A model generated the notes under the pieces. That model saw only the letters and a list, made by a program, of their open reading frames with translations, did no database searches and was not told the DNA's origin. From Methanospirillum lacunae (GTDB lineage: Archaea; Halobacteriota; Methanomicrobia; Methanomicrobiales; Methanospirillaceae), in the NCBI RefSeq assembly GCF_046195335.1, contig NZ_CP176093.1: 64,000 bases of DNA; one strand, 5' to 3'. Positions 46,304 to 53,819 of the stretch are shown here, one piece after another; the stretch's first letter is position 1; the number at the start of each line of letters is the position of its first letter. The position numbers and the translations under genes are program-made.

Positions 46304-46328
46304 ATTCAAATTCACTCAATGTTATAGA

Positions 46329-47210
46329 TTATATTTTACACTCTGCTGAATCTATCTTCTTCTGTTTATCCCAAACCATCATGGCATATGTTGTTACAGA
46401 CTCCTCATAGTACTTGCCATCAGTTCCATGTTGAACAAGATATTTCCGAATAGTAGTTTTGACCTGCGGATCATCAATTTGAGAACCTAAAAAATGCGAT
46501 GCAATAACGTCTGTCATCTCATCTATTGTTGTCTCATTTTTCCAGCTGTCCTGAGAAATCACAATTTCCGGATGATATCCCTGGAGATACAGGTACATAA
46601 AGGGAAGATAAATTCCATGGACTCCTTCAAGATACTCTGAATTGAAAAGCATTTTATGAAGATCATAATAGGCCTTATCCCATTTTCGGTTTACCCATCC
46701 GCTGTAATAACATACCCTTCTTGATGCATTCATCATGAGATCAAATGTCAGGGGATCACTGACAGCTGGAGTCATTGAACCAATAACCAGGTCAAAACTG
46801 TTGCGAAAACCCTCCTTATCAAGATCAATCTCATCCCAGGATTTTTTCATGATGCGAACAGGAACGTTCTCTTTATCTGCCCTCATCTTCAAATTTTTGA
46901 GCATACCTTCTGAAAAATCTATGGCAGTTACTCTGGCTCCTAGTTTTGCGAGTGGAATCGAGAACGAACCAGTTCCGGCTCCAATATCAAGAACCTCTGC
47001 TCCGTTTAATTCCAGGCCGGTTGTTCTTATCAGATCGAAGACTGTTTTTACCCGGTCTTCTTCTTTCTCAGGCGATCTGTTCTTTGCAAACCTGGAAGAC
47101 ATGGCATCCCAGAAGGTTGATTGAAAAGAACCACGATTTTTATTGTGCTTAGTTGACTCAAGCCAGAAATCTGCCCATAACTGACTATTTTTTTGTGTTA
47201 CTTCATCCAT
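46329..47210 (-). CDS. Class I SAM methyltransferase with C-terminal accessory domain (copy 5)
   Basis: The 293-residue product has V-L-D-I-G-A-G-T-G near residue 75, A-I-D-F-S, then a W-V-N-R-K-W-D-K segment. The C-terminal accessory domain ends in a short K-K tail. It is a tandem paralogue of 45440. Both share the S-F/L-S-[IL]-P-L-A block after the SAM motif and the motif R-[VD]-C/Y-Y-[YF]-S-G, which suggests a common substrate or successive methylations. The ATG at 47210 has only a weak upstream site. It may be co-transcribed from the DUF364 locus, across the decayed stretch at 47290-47635. Confidence 0.78.
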   Translation of the reverse strand: MDEVTQKNSQLWADFWLESTKHNKNRGSFQSTFWDAMSSRFAKNRSPEKEEDRVKTVFDLIRTTGLELNGAEVLDIGAGTGSFSIPLAKLGARVTAIDFSEGMLKNLKMRADKENVPVRIMKKSWDEIDLDKEGFRNSFDLVIGSMTPAVSDPLTFDLMMNASRRVCYYSGWVNRKWDKAYYDLHKMLFNSEYLEGVHGIYLPFMYLYLQGYHPEIVISQDSWKNETTIDEMTDVIASHFLGSQIDDPQVKTTIRKYLVQHGTDGKYYEESVTTYAMMVWDKQKKIDSAECKI

Positions 47211-47289
47211 TTTTCTTATCCCATGATATTTTTTGGTTAAACTGTAACTGTAAATAATGAAATATTGGTGTCTTTTTCAGTTTTTCTCT

Positions 47290-47635
47290 CTTTTCGATAT
47301 ATGATCTCATCCATGATATCCTGTTTGATCTATTCTCTTACATCTTCAGGTAGATCTTTTAAACAGAATGGAATTTACATCCAGATTTAAATCGATTTAA
47401 TAAATCCTCTGAAGAAGGAGGATTTCTTGGGATATCCTTTGGATCAATTGAAATATCAGCAAATCTTGCACTTGAGAGGAGATCCTGAAAGTCTGATGAT
47501 GAGCCTTTTTTCAGATTTAATGTGTATCATCTAAAAAAAGACCATTCGGGCCGATACCAGCCATGGTCCTATCGAAACATGATTTCAGACACTATTTCAT
47601 CTGATATGGGAGATCCCAGGCCTGAACCAATCTCC
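47290..47635 (-). pseudogene. Decayed coding stretch downstream of DUF364 (family unknown)
   Basis: On the minus strand a coherent protein-like frame follows the DUF364 stop. It reads E-I-V-S-E-I-M-F-R, stop (TAG), D-H-G-W-Y-R-P-E-W-S-F-F-R, stop (TGA), then a run of about 50 sense codons including D-P-K-D-I-P-R-N-P-P-S-S-E-D-L-L. A TAA follows at about 47360, and in the next frame K-D-L-P-E-D-V-R-E, a TAG and I-K-Q-D-I-M-D-E-I-I-Y-R-K. Three kinds of stop and a frameshift in otherwise natural composition suggest a dead gene once part of this operon. I cannot name its family. Confidence 0.4.
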
Positions 47636-48442
47636 CTACATTCCGGGTTTAAGATATTCTACCCTGGTAATTGCTTCCGGAGCCTGACAGAGACAGTATC
47701 CATTTTCAGATCCTTTATGAATCTGCTTGACTCTTTCAGGGTCGATAACAACATGGCCTGAAATATCAGTCACACCATAATCAAAGAATACTGAAGACAG
47801 GGTCGAAGTCATACCAGTAATAATTACTCCGGTGGCATTCTTGGATAACTCAAGAAGCCTGGGCATATTCTTTTCTGATATTGCACATGCGGTCAAAAAT
47901 GCATAATCGCACTCTGGCAGCAGGTATTCACATGCTGAAAGCGGATACCCAGTATCAGAATAACTTCTCAATGGTGCATCCCATTCAATAACACTCATCT
48001 CACAAACAGGAGCAAATAATTCATTAAGCAGCCGGGAATACCCAACAACGCAGACTTTCTTGTCTTTTACAAGATTCTGATATTTGATAAATGGATCTTT
48101 AAGTCGCCCTTTGATTTGATCATTGACATTCTTCGATGCTGCAATATCAATTCCTGCCTTTTTAGCAGTAGTTGGGTTGTTATAGTAGGCGTTAAGTGCT
48201 GCATGACCAACTGCTGCTTCCCTGAAATTCCAGGATTTTACGCATTCAGCAACTTTTTTTAGTGGCATTCCGATAAGATTTCCAGTCAATGTTGGAGCAC
48301 GTTGACTGTAATAATCCCTGAATGTTGAGAGGCCCACACCGCCATCTGCCTCAACATATGTCGCTCCTCCACCAACTATGACATCATCTACTACAATATC
48401 ATCTGGAATTCCTTCAACTAATTCATCATATAATTTCATCAT
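47636..48442 (-). CDS. DUF364 protein (putative heavy-metal chelation), copy 2
   Basis: The 268-residue protein has the enolase-like N-terminal part (V-G-G-G-A-T-Y-V-E, L-I-G-M-P-L-K-K-V) and the Rossmann-like DUF364 domain with V-C-V-V-G-Y-S-R-L, C-D-Y-A-F-L-T-A and G-V-I-I-T-G-M-T-S. Six cysteines are scattered in the second domain. It begins three bases after the ATPase stop, so GTPase, ATPase and DUF364 form one operon. In the other GTPase/ATPase locus a cytosolic binding protein takes its place. Copy 1 is at 29742. The family's biochemistry is not established. Confidence 0.85.
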   Translation of the reverse strand: MMKLYDELVEGIPDDIVVDDVIVGGGATYVEADGGVGLSTFRDYYSQRAPTLTGNLIGMPLKKVAECVKSWNFREAAVGHAALNAYYNNPTTAKKAGIDIAASKNVNDQIKGRLKDPFIKYQNLVKDKKVCVVGYSRLLNELFAPVCEMSVIEWDAPLRSYSDTGYPLSACEYLLPECDYAFLTACAISEKNMPRLLELSKNATGVIITGMTSTLSSVFFDYGVTDISGHVVIDPERVKQIHKGSENGYCLCQAPEAITRVEYLKPGM

Positions 48443-48445
48443 AAT

Positions 48446-49480
48446 TTAATTCTCCATAAATTCGGGAATGCTCTCATTTGCAATAACTCCTCCTCCACGA
48501 AGCTGATTGCGGATATCAAGAAGGATGGAATCAATTGCTTCAATCTTCAGGAGTGTCAGTTCCTCATCAGGTGCTGTTTCAATAACTTTTGCAATACCGC
48601 CATTTTTGATGACAATTCGTTTATCAGCACGAAGGGCCAGAAGAGGATCGTGTGTCGACATGAGGACTATCTTTTCATTGCCCACGAGGAGTTTGATTGC
48701 TTCCCGCCTGTCAATTCCCGCATTTTCAAGTTCATCAATGAGGATAATCGGGGATGAACTTAATAGAGCGGTGTCGGCGATCATCAGCGATCGTGACTGA
48801 CCACCTGATAACTGTGTAACTTTCGTGTCTAATGTGAATTTCTCACCTGCAAGGGAATTGGCTACTGCAAAACATTTTTCCACGATCTCAGAGGATCCTG
48901 ATATCATCCGGCTCTTAGCATGCATCTCGAGAAATTCCTGAACAGTTAAATCCATGACAAAATTCATGTTCTGCGAGAGCTGGGCTACCAGTTTTCCTCC
49001 TGTGGAAAATCTCTTCGTAAAATCAGGAACCGCTCCATTGATAAGTATCTGCCTTGTCGTTGGAGTATCCCTTTGAGCAAGACATTCAATATCCTCAAGC
49101 AGCCGGCTTTTACCCGCCCCGGTAGGACCTACAATACTTACAACCTCCCCGGCTGTTATCGTCAGTTCCACTGTTTCAGGCATTCCCAGTTTATTATTTC
49201 CACCAAGAATTGTTATTGAAGAGATCGTTTCAATTGTATCACTTTTTCTGGAAAATGCCTCAAGAAACGCACGAAAATGGGATATAACTTCTCCACGATC
49301 AAGCCCGAATTCTGCCAGGATATCTTCATCAACAGTTTGTAATATTTCAGGAAATGTTTTTGTTTCATCAACCCTGTCAAGCCGTATATTTGCCAGATAA
49401 TCTACTGCCAGAGGATACCGGCGAAGAATATCACCAATAGGTACCGTTGAGATCTCAGTTTCAAAATCAGAATCACTCAT
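48446..49480 (-). CDS. Soluble ABC ATPase with DUF1858/DUF542-like N-terminal domain (copy 2)
   Basis: Residues about 10-75 form a helical domain (V-P-I-G-D-I-L-R-R-Y-P) like that at the start of the cytosolic binding protein at 36142. The ATPase part has Walker A G-P-T-G-A-G-K-S (118-125), L-S-G-G-Q-S-R-S-L and I-I-L-I-D-E-L-E-N-A-G. It is closely similar to the ATPase at 38051, including Q-L-S-Q-N-M-N-F-V and the A-D-T-A-L-L segment. It has no membrane partner. Its start overlaps the GTPase stop by four bases. The fusion in one locus and separate carriage in the other suggests that the helical domain brings the binding protein and the ATPase together. Confidence 0.8.
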   Translation of the reverse strand: MSDSDFETEISTVPIGDILRRYPLAVDYLANIRLDRVDETKTFPEILQTVDEDILAEFGLDRGEVISHFRAFLEAFSRKSDTIETISSITILGGNNKLGMPETVELTITAGEVVSIVGPTGAGKSRLLEDIECLAQRDTPTTRQILINGAVPDFTKRFSTGGKLVAQLSQNMNFVMDLTVQEFLEMHAKSRMISGSSEIVEKCFAVANSLAGEKFTLDTKVTQLSGGQSRSLMIADTALLSSSPIILIDELENAGIDRREAIKLLVGNEKIVLMSTHDPLLALRADKRIVIKNGGIAKVIETAPDEELTLLKIEAIDSILLDIRNQLRGGGVIANESIPEFMEN

Positions 49481-50169
49481 GCGTCGTCAAACACCATCCG
49501 TTTAACCATTCCCATCTGGTATCTCTCTCCGATATGGATCTCACCGGTACAATATGAACAAATTGCAGCAGGCATGGTAAACCTGATCTTTCGTTCACGA
49601 AGCGTTTTGATATCAAGTGCATCCTGCCAATATCGAGAAAGAATAAACGCCCCCTGCCCGGTTATCCCGTTTACAAATAATACAGTTGCTTTCGCATTGA
49701 CCTCTCGAATATTAAAGGCAAAGACCTCGCGTTCTGCCTGGGAAACAATATCTCCTTTGGTGACTACAACAATGTCAGCATACTTCAGCATCGGACCTAT
49801 TTTTCTCGGAGTATTAACACCGGAGAGGTTATCTATGACACAAATCGAGAGAATACCATACACATGCGGGGAGCATCTGTTACATAGACCTGCACTTTCT
49901 GATACGAGAATCGAGAAATTTTTCTTCATTCCCCATTCAACTGCCCCTTCGATGTTACTAACAAAATGATGATCAGGGCATATTTTTCCAGAAAATGTTG
50001 TTTGATTCGGGATTTTATTTTCATTATAACGCTGGTGATCAAAAGAGGTAAGTGAGTCAAATTTTACAACACCTACACTCTTTTCCGGTAAACCAAGGGC
50101 AATTATTGTTTTGATAATTACAGAGGTTTTTCCCGAAGACGGAGGCCCCGCTACGGTAATTAATTTCAT
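49477..50169 (-). CDS. HypB/CobW-like P-loop GTPase with cysteine pairs (copy 2)
   Basis: The 230-residue GTPase aligns throughout with that at 37371. It has the P-loop G-P-P-S-S-G-K-T-S, the block F-D-S-L-T-S with C-P-D-H-H-F-V, C-N-R-C-S-P-H, V-V-T-K-G-D and C-S-Y-C-T-G-E-I. Strict retention of both cysteine pairs in two diverged copies argues that they bind metal. It is the first gene of the GTPase-ATPase-DUF364 unit. An inverted repeat at 50212-50236 lies 43 bases upstream of its start and may control the unit. The client is unknown. Confidence 0.8.
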   Translation of the reverse strand: MKLITVAGPPSSGKTSVIIKTIIALGLPEKSVGVVKFDSLTSFDHQRYNENKIPNQTTFSGKICPDHHFVSNIEGAVEWGMKKNFSILVSESAGLCNRCSPHVYGILSICVIDNLSGVNTPRKIGPMLKYADIVVVTKGDIVSQAEREVFAFNIREVNAKATVLFVNGITGQGAFILSRYWQDALDIKTLRERKIRFTMPAAICSYCTGEIHIGERYQMGMVKRMVFDDA

Positions 50170-50211
50170 AATATTTCTTTTTTATAATTTGGTGATATAA
50201 TGTATAATATT

Positions 50212-50236
50212 TACTTAAAATTAATATTTTTAAGTA
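50212..50236. promoter_or_regulatory. Perfect inverted repeat upstream of the GTPase operon
   Basis: TACTTAAAA (50212-50220) and TTTTAAGTA (50228-50236) are exact complements around a 7-base centre. It lies between the AnfO stop and the GTPase start, 43 bases before the latter, where an operator for a dimeric regulator or an AnfO terminator could sit. Given the AT-rich setting, chance is not negligible. Confidence 0.4.
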
Positions 50237-50299
50237 TTAATTTTAATTGTAAGTGATAAAAAGTCAGAGAAAATAAAAGGATATAGATTAAGGCGGATA

Positions 50300-50914
50300 T
50301 TACATATCCTTCGTTAGTACCAATCGTACCTCTTCTGGTCCGAAATTTTCGGCCTGCATGGAAAAACATCCGGATTTCAACTCATGAGTGATCCACGGTG
50401 GAACATGAGAACACACCACCTCAAGTTTTTGATATGCACCGGTTTGTATAAACTTTAGAAGTATCTGCTTACTACTTACATCAGGTCTTATTGTATGCAT
50501 CTCTATAAGAGACAGATAATACTGTCCTGGGGAGATCTCAACAGGAGATGGAATATCTGTTTTCTTTGATTGTTGCAATATATCCTTCTCTTCCTCATCC
50601 AAGACCTGATCTAGAAATTCATGAGGCCTTCCTGAAATCTCCCATACATCAAAATGGGCCTTTTCCAGTTCATAAAATACGATACCTTTTATAGCCTTTG
50701 CAACAAAAATTTTACAATCTCCAAGGAATGATACGAGTCTTCTTGCTTCCTCACGAATCTGAATCATACCCTTATTTTGGTCAAGATAAAAAGGCATAAC
50801 CCTGACTGGTATCCAATATGATGACTCCTTGGAATAGATTGTAATAACACCAGGATCTGTAAGTGTAGTTGTTATTCCGTCATAGGTATGCATTACTGCA
50901 ATTTGTGATATCAT
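50300..50914 (-). CDS. AnfO-like protein (Fe-only nitrogenase accessory family)
   Basis: The 204 residues resemble the AnfO family. They open I-A-V-M-H-T-Y-D-G-x-T-T-T-L-T-D-P-G-V-I. The Q-I-R-E-E block, G-D-C-K-I-F-V-A-K, and F-D-V-W-E-I-S-G with F-L-D-Q-V-L follow, and a C-terminal part closes the protein. AnfO is needed for Fe-only nitrogenase in some bacteria, and its exact action is not settled. No nitrogenase structural gene is in the window. GAGGAAAT precedes the ATG. It lies upstream of the GTPase-ATPase-DUF364 unit on the same strand, 130 bases away. Its presence links the locus to metal-limited conditions by inference. Confidence 0.75.
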   Translation of the reverse strand: MISQIAVMHTYDGITTTLTDPGVITIYSKESSYWIPVRVMPFYLDQNKGMIQIREEARRLVSFLGDCKIFVAKAIKGIVFYELEKAHFDVWEISGRPHEFLDQVLDEEEKDILQQSKKTDIPSPVEISPGQYYLSLIEMHTIRPDVSSKQILLKFIQTGAYQKLEVVCSHVPPWITHELKSGCFSMQAENFGPEEVRLVLTKDM

Positions 50915-51424
50915 ATTTCCTCTTTATGTCCAGTCTCCTCACGCTTGATAGAATTTTAATATAAAATTATAGGGTATACATAAATCATATAGAAATAATT
51001 ACTTAAATAAATATATCAATTAAAAATAATGTATTATTAAGAGTCAAATAAATTTAAACCGATTATAAGGCGACTCTTCAATAATGATAACTTTTTCCGG
51101 AAACAATACAGATACATTCTGAAGACGGGTTAAATCAGGTTATAAATAAAAAAGGAACGAAATAACTATTCAATATCAGGAATTATCAATGGACTTTCCT
51201 ATCACCGGTATTGTCATCGGATTAAAGGTGCCGAAGTTGGGATTCCGGATATCAATTACATTTTTTTCCTTCAGATATTAAATACAATAACTGAAGCTAA
51301 GGCTATTCTTGCTATCCTATTCATAAGCACTATACACAATGGTGTAAATAGTCTGGATTATTCCAGAATATGTTGATTATACAATAATTCGTATTCCCTT
51401 TTACGATACAAACACAAAAAAAGA
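50915..51424. other. AT-rich intergenic region
   Basis: No supported gene. The minus strand around 51190-51290 has about 30 sense codons (I-D-I-R-N-P-N-F-G) that could be a gene scrap, but nothing identifiable. The stretch just above 50914 must carry the AnfO promoter. Confidence 0.35.
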
Positions 51425-52471
51425 TTAGGGATTTAATATTTTCTTGATTTGATCATCATCGAGTGAGATATGATAAAATATCTTGTGATACTCTTTGACC
51501 AGACTTTCAAGATCCATATCTTTGAAATATTCCGGATATAGCGTTTTTGCAGTCCAGGGAATACCTATAATCTGATTCATTCCGGTTGGGCGGTCAAACC
51601 AACTGTACGCAGTGGATGGGATGAAGTATACTCTTCCGTTTTTCACAGCATTTATTCCCTGCCAGGTTGGGTCGCTTTTTACTGAGGCATAGAACTGTGG
51701 ATCAGAAGCCAGAATGACATCCGGGTTCCATGAAATGATCTGCTCCATTGAGACTTCAGTCATCCCCTGTCCTGTTGGAATTGCGAAATCTGCAACATTT
51801 ATACCGCCAGCGATATCAATAAGAGCTGCATGATTTGACCCTTTTGGATCTGTTTGAACTCCCTTTGCACCTTCTGCATAGTAAACTTTGACCTTTTTAT
51901 CTTCAGGGATTTTGGCTGCCCCTTCTTTTACCTGCGATACCACTTTTTTATAAAATGCTACCATATCCTCAGCCTGTTTCTCTTCTCCAAGGAATTTGCC
52001 CACATACTGAACAGGCTGGACAAACATACTCTCATTCAGGATATTCGAAGTTTCAGATATAGCGACAACCGGTATTGGGTCAAGTTTCTTCTGCTCATCA
52101 TCAATAGTTGAACGTTTTACTTCCCCACCAATACCAATCGCTGAACCTATAATAACCACATCAGGTTTCATTGATTGTAATGTTTCATCACTGACTCGTC
52201 CGATTACCGGGAGATTGGCATATTTATCAGGGAAATATCCAGCCCCGGGCATTGAATTCCATGCCCCCAGTTTATCTGGTGCAACCATATAAACGACCAT
52301 CATTGCCGGCAGCCAGTTACAAAGAACGGTACTAATTTCAGACGGAACCGTGACTACTCGTCCGGTCATATCAGTGACTGTCTTGGTATTGTCTGCTAAG
52401 GCAAATGTCGTACCGAATCCTGAGATTACCACAAGGATTACGATTAAAATGTGAAATATTTTATTTCTCAA
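51425..52471 (-). CDS. Peripla_BP_2 substrate-binding protein, R-P group (copy 5)
   Basis: The start is a TTG at 52471 with GGTGA about eight bases upstream. The signal peptide ends near T-F-A-L-A-D. The mature part begins T-V-T-D-M-T-G-R-V-V-T-V-P. The C-terminal lobe has K-V-Y-Y-A-E-G-A-K-G, E-Q-I-I-S-W-N-P-D-V-I-L and W-F-D-R-P-T-G-M-N, grouping it with 34615 and 40011. The 348 residues are full length. It is divergent from the O-methyltransferase at 52671. No permease is present nearby. Confidence 0.87.
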   Translation of the reverse strand: MRNKIFHILIVILVVISGFGTTFALADNTKTVTDMTGRVVTVPSEISTVLCNWLPAMMVVYMVAPDKLGAWNSMPGAGYFPDKYANLPVIGRVSDETLQSMKPDVVIIGSAIGIGGEVKRSTIDDEQKKLDPIPVVAISETSNILNESMFVQPVQYVGKFLGEEKQAEDMVAFYKKVVSQVKEGAAKIPEDKKVKVYYAEGAKGVQTDPKGSNHAALIDIAGGINVADFAIPTGQGMTEVSMEQIISWNPDVILASDPQFYASVKSDPTWQGINAVKNGRVYFIPSTAYSWFDRPTGMNQIIGIPWTAKTLYPEYFKDMDLESLVKEYHKIFYHISLDDDQIKKILNP

Positions 52472-52670
52472 AAGTATTCACCACATAAAATTAATAAAAT
52501 CAACTGAATGTTGATATAATATATTAGATATTACTATTAAATAAAGATCATTTTTTAATTAAATAAGTTCACCCGAATTTTACATCTCAATTAATGATTT
52601 ATTTTAAAAATCAAACATAGATTGCAAACATAAAACGAACAATGTATTAAAACACCCACAACCAATTTAA

Positions 52671-53774
52671 ATGTTAAAGGTTCAAAAACTAAATCACAAC
52701 TGTTTAAATAAAGACTTAAAGATTATGAAAATTGATACAATCTTAAAAGACAATCATCTTCCCTCTCTTATGGACCAGACTTTCGATCAATCATATCAAC
52801 GGATTGAAGATATTGTCGATGGGCTTAGGCAGTATCGAGTATTACTCTGGGCTGTTCAGTCAGGTATTGCCGACGTACTAACCGACGAGGGACCAATGGA
52901 ATCAGATCTTCTGATTCAAAAACTAGGATATCATCCAGAGCCCGCTCATCTATGGATTGAAGCTCTGGTAGAGAGTAAGATTTTGGAAAGATCAGAAAAG
53001 ACGGTCTGGTTATCCCAGGGCATTTCCCGTTATCTCATATCAAATAGCCCCTTGTATCAAGGAGATACAATAAAGTACATATCAGAAGCAATTTGGGGAA
53101 ATGAAGCCGATTTTTTCTCGGTTGGAATTAAACACGATATATCAGAGGACAAAATTAATCCGGATTTTCTTCGGGTACTCTCACAGCGTAGTATGAGAGG
53201 AGAATTACAGGATGTATCAAGGGTATTATCACAAAAGAAAGAATTCTTAAATGCACGGAGACTTCTGGACATTGGAGGAGGGCATGGTATGTATTCTATT
53301 TCATTCTGTCAGCAAAATCCAAATCTTTCAGGAGTAATTTTAGACAGGCCTTCAATAATCCAGTTCACACAGGCGATGATTAACCATTACATGATGGCAG
53401 ATCGTATCTCTGTTGTTTCAGGAGATATGAATACTGATCTTCCAGGATGCGGGTATGATCTAGTTTTTGCTTCCCACATTATCTACGGAATGAAAGATCC
53501 TGCCTCATTTATAAACCGAATTTACCAGAAGATAAATATTGGAGGTATATTTATCTCAAATCATAAATTTGATGATGACTGGGTTCTATCAGATACAAAT
53601 CTGTTGTCTGCTCTTGAAACTGCCACCAGAAGAATGTATCACCAGATGATACCAGAGAATGAGTACAATACATTAATTCAGTCTACGGGCTTTGTTATAA
53701 AAGATGTAATCAAGATAAAGGCAAATACCGGATATACAACATTGCATATCGCAGCAAAAGTAACAAATAGTTAA
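52671..53774 (+). CDS. Winged-helix O-methyltransferase-type protein (Methyltransf_2 group, copy 3)
   Basis: The 367 residues have a winged-helix dimerisation domain (about 45-130, with L-L-W-A-V-Q-S-G-I-A-D-V-L) and a SAM domain with L-L-D-I-G-G-G-H-G-M-Y and I-L-D-R-P. A closing G-G-I-F-I-S-N segment follows, as in copy 1. A TATTAAAAC box lies about 27 bases before the first ATG, so a leaderless start at 52671 is favoured; an ATG at 52725 is an alternative. It is divergent from one binding protein and convergent with another, so it is embedded in the metal-complex binding-protein cluster. The substrate is unknown. Confidence 0.8.
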   Translation: MLKVQKLNHNCLNKDLKIMKIDTILKDNHLPSLMDQTFDQSYQRIEDIVDGLRQYRVLLWAVQSGIADVLTDEGPMESDLLIQKLGYHPEPAHLWIEALVESKILERSEKTVWLSQGISRYLISNSPLYQGDTIKYISEAIWGNEADFFSVGIKHDISEDKINPDFLRVLSQRSMRGELQDVSRVLSQKKEFLNARRLLDIGGGHGMYSISFCQQNPNLSGVILDRPSIIQFTQAMINHYMMADRISVVSGDMNTDLPGCGYDLVFASHIIYGMKDPASFINRIYQKINIGGIFISNHKFDDDWVLSDTNLLSALETATRRMYHQMIPENEYNTLIQSTGFVIKDVIKIKANTGYTTLHIAAKVTNS

Positions 53775-53819
53775 CAATTCATAAAAAGGGAATTTTTGAT
53801 TCTCTTCTCAAAGATATCA

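Noticed and set aside
47522..47761. Plus-strand open frame of 79 codons
   Set aside because: It overlaps the end of the DUF364 gene and the decayed stretch on the other strand; no start signal.
51189..51290. Short protein-like frames in the spacer between the AnfO-like gene and the 51425 binding protein
   Set aside because: Only about 30 sense codons in a row on the minus strand, with no family resemblance; too little to call a gene or remnant.
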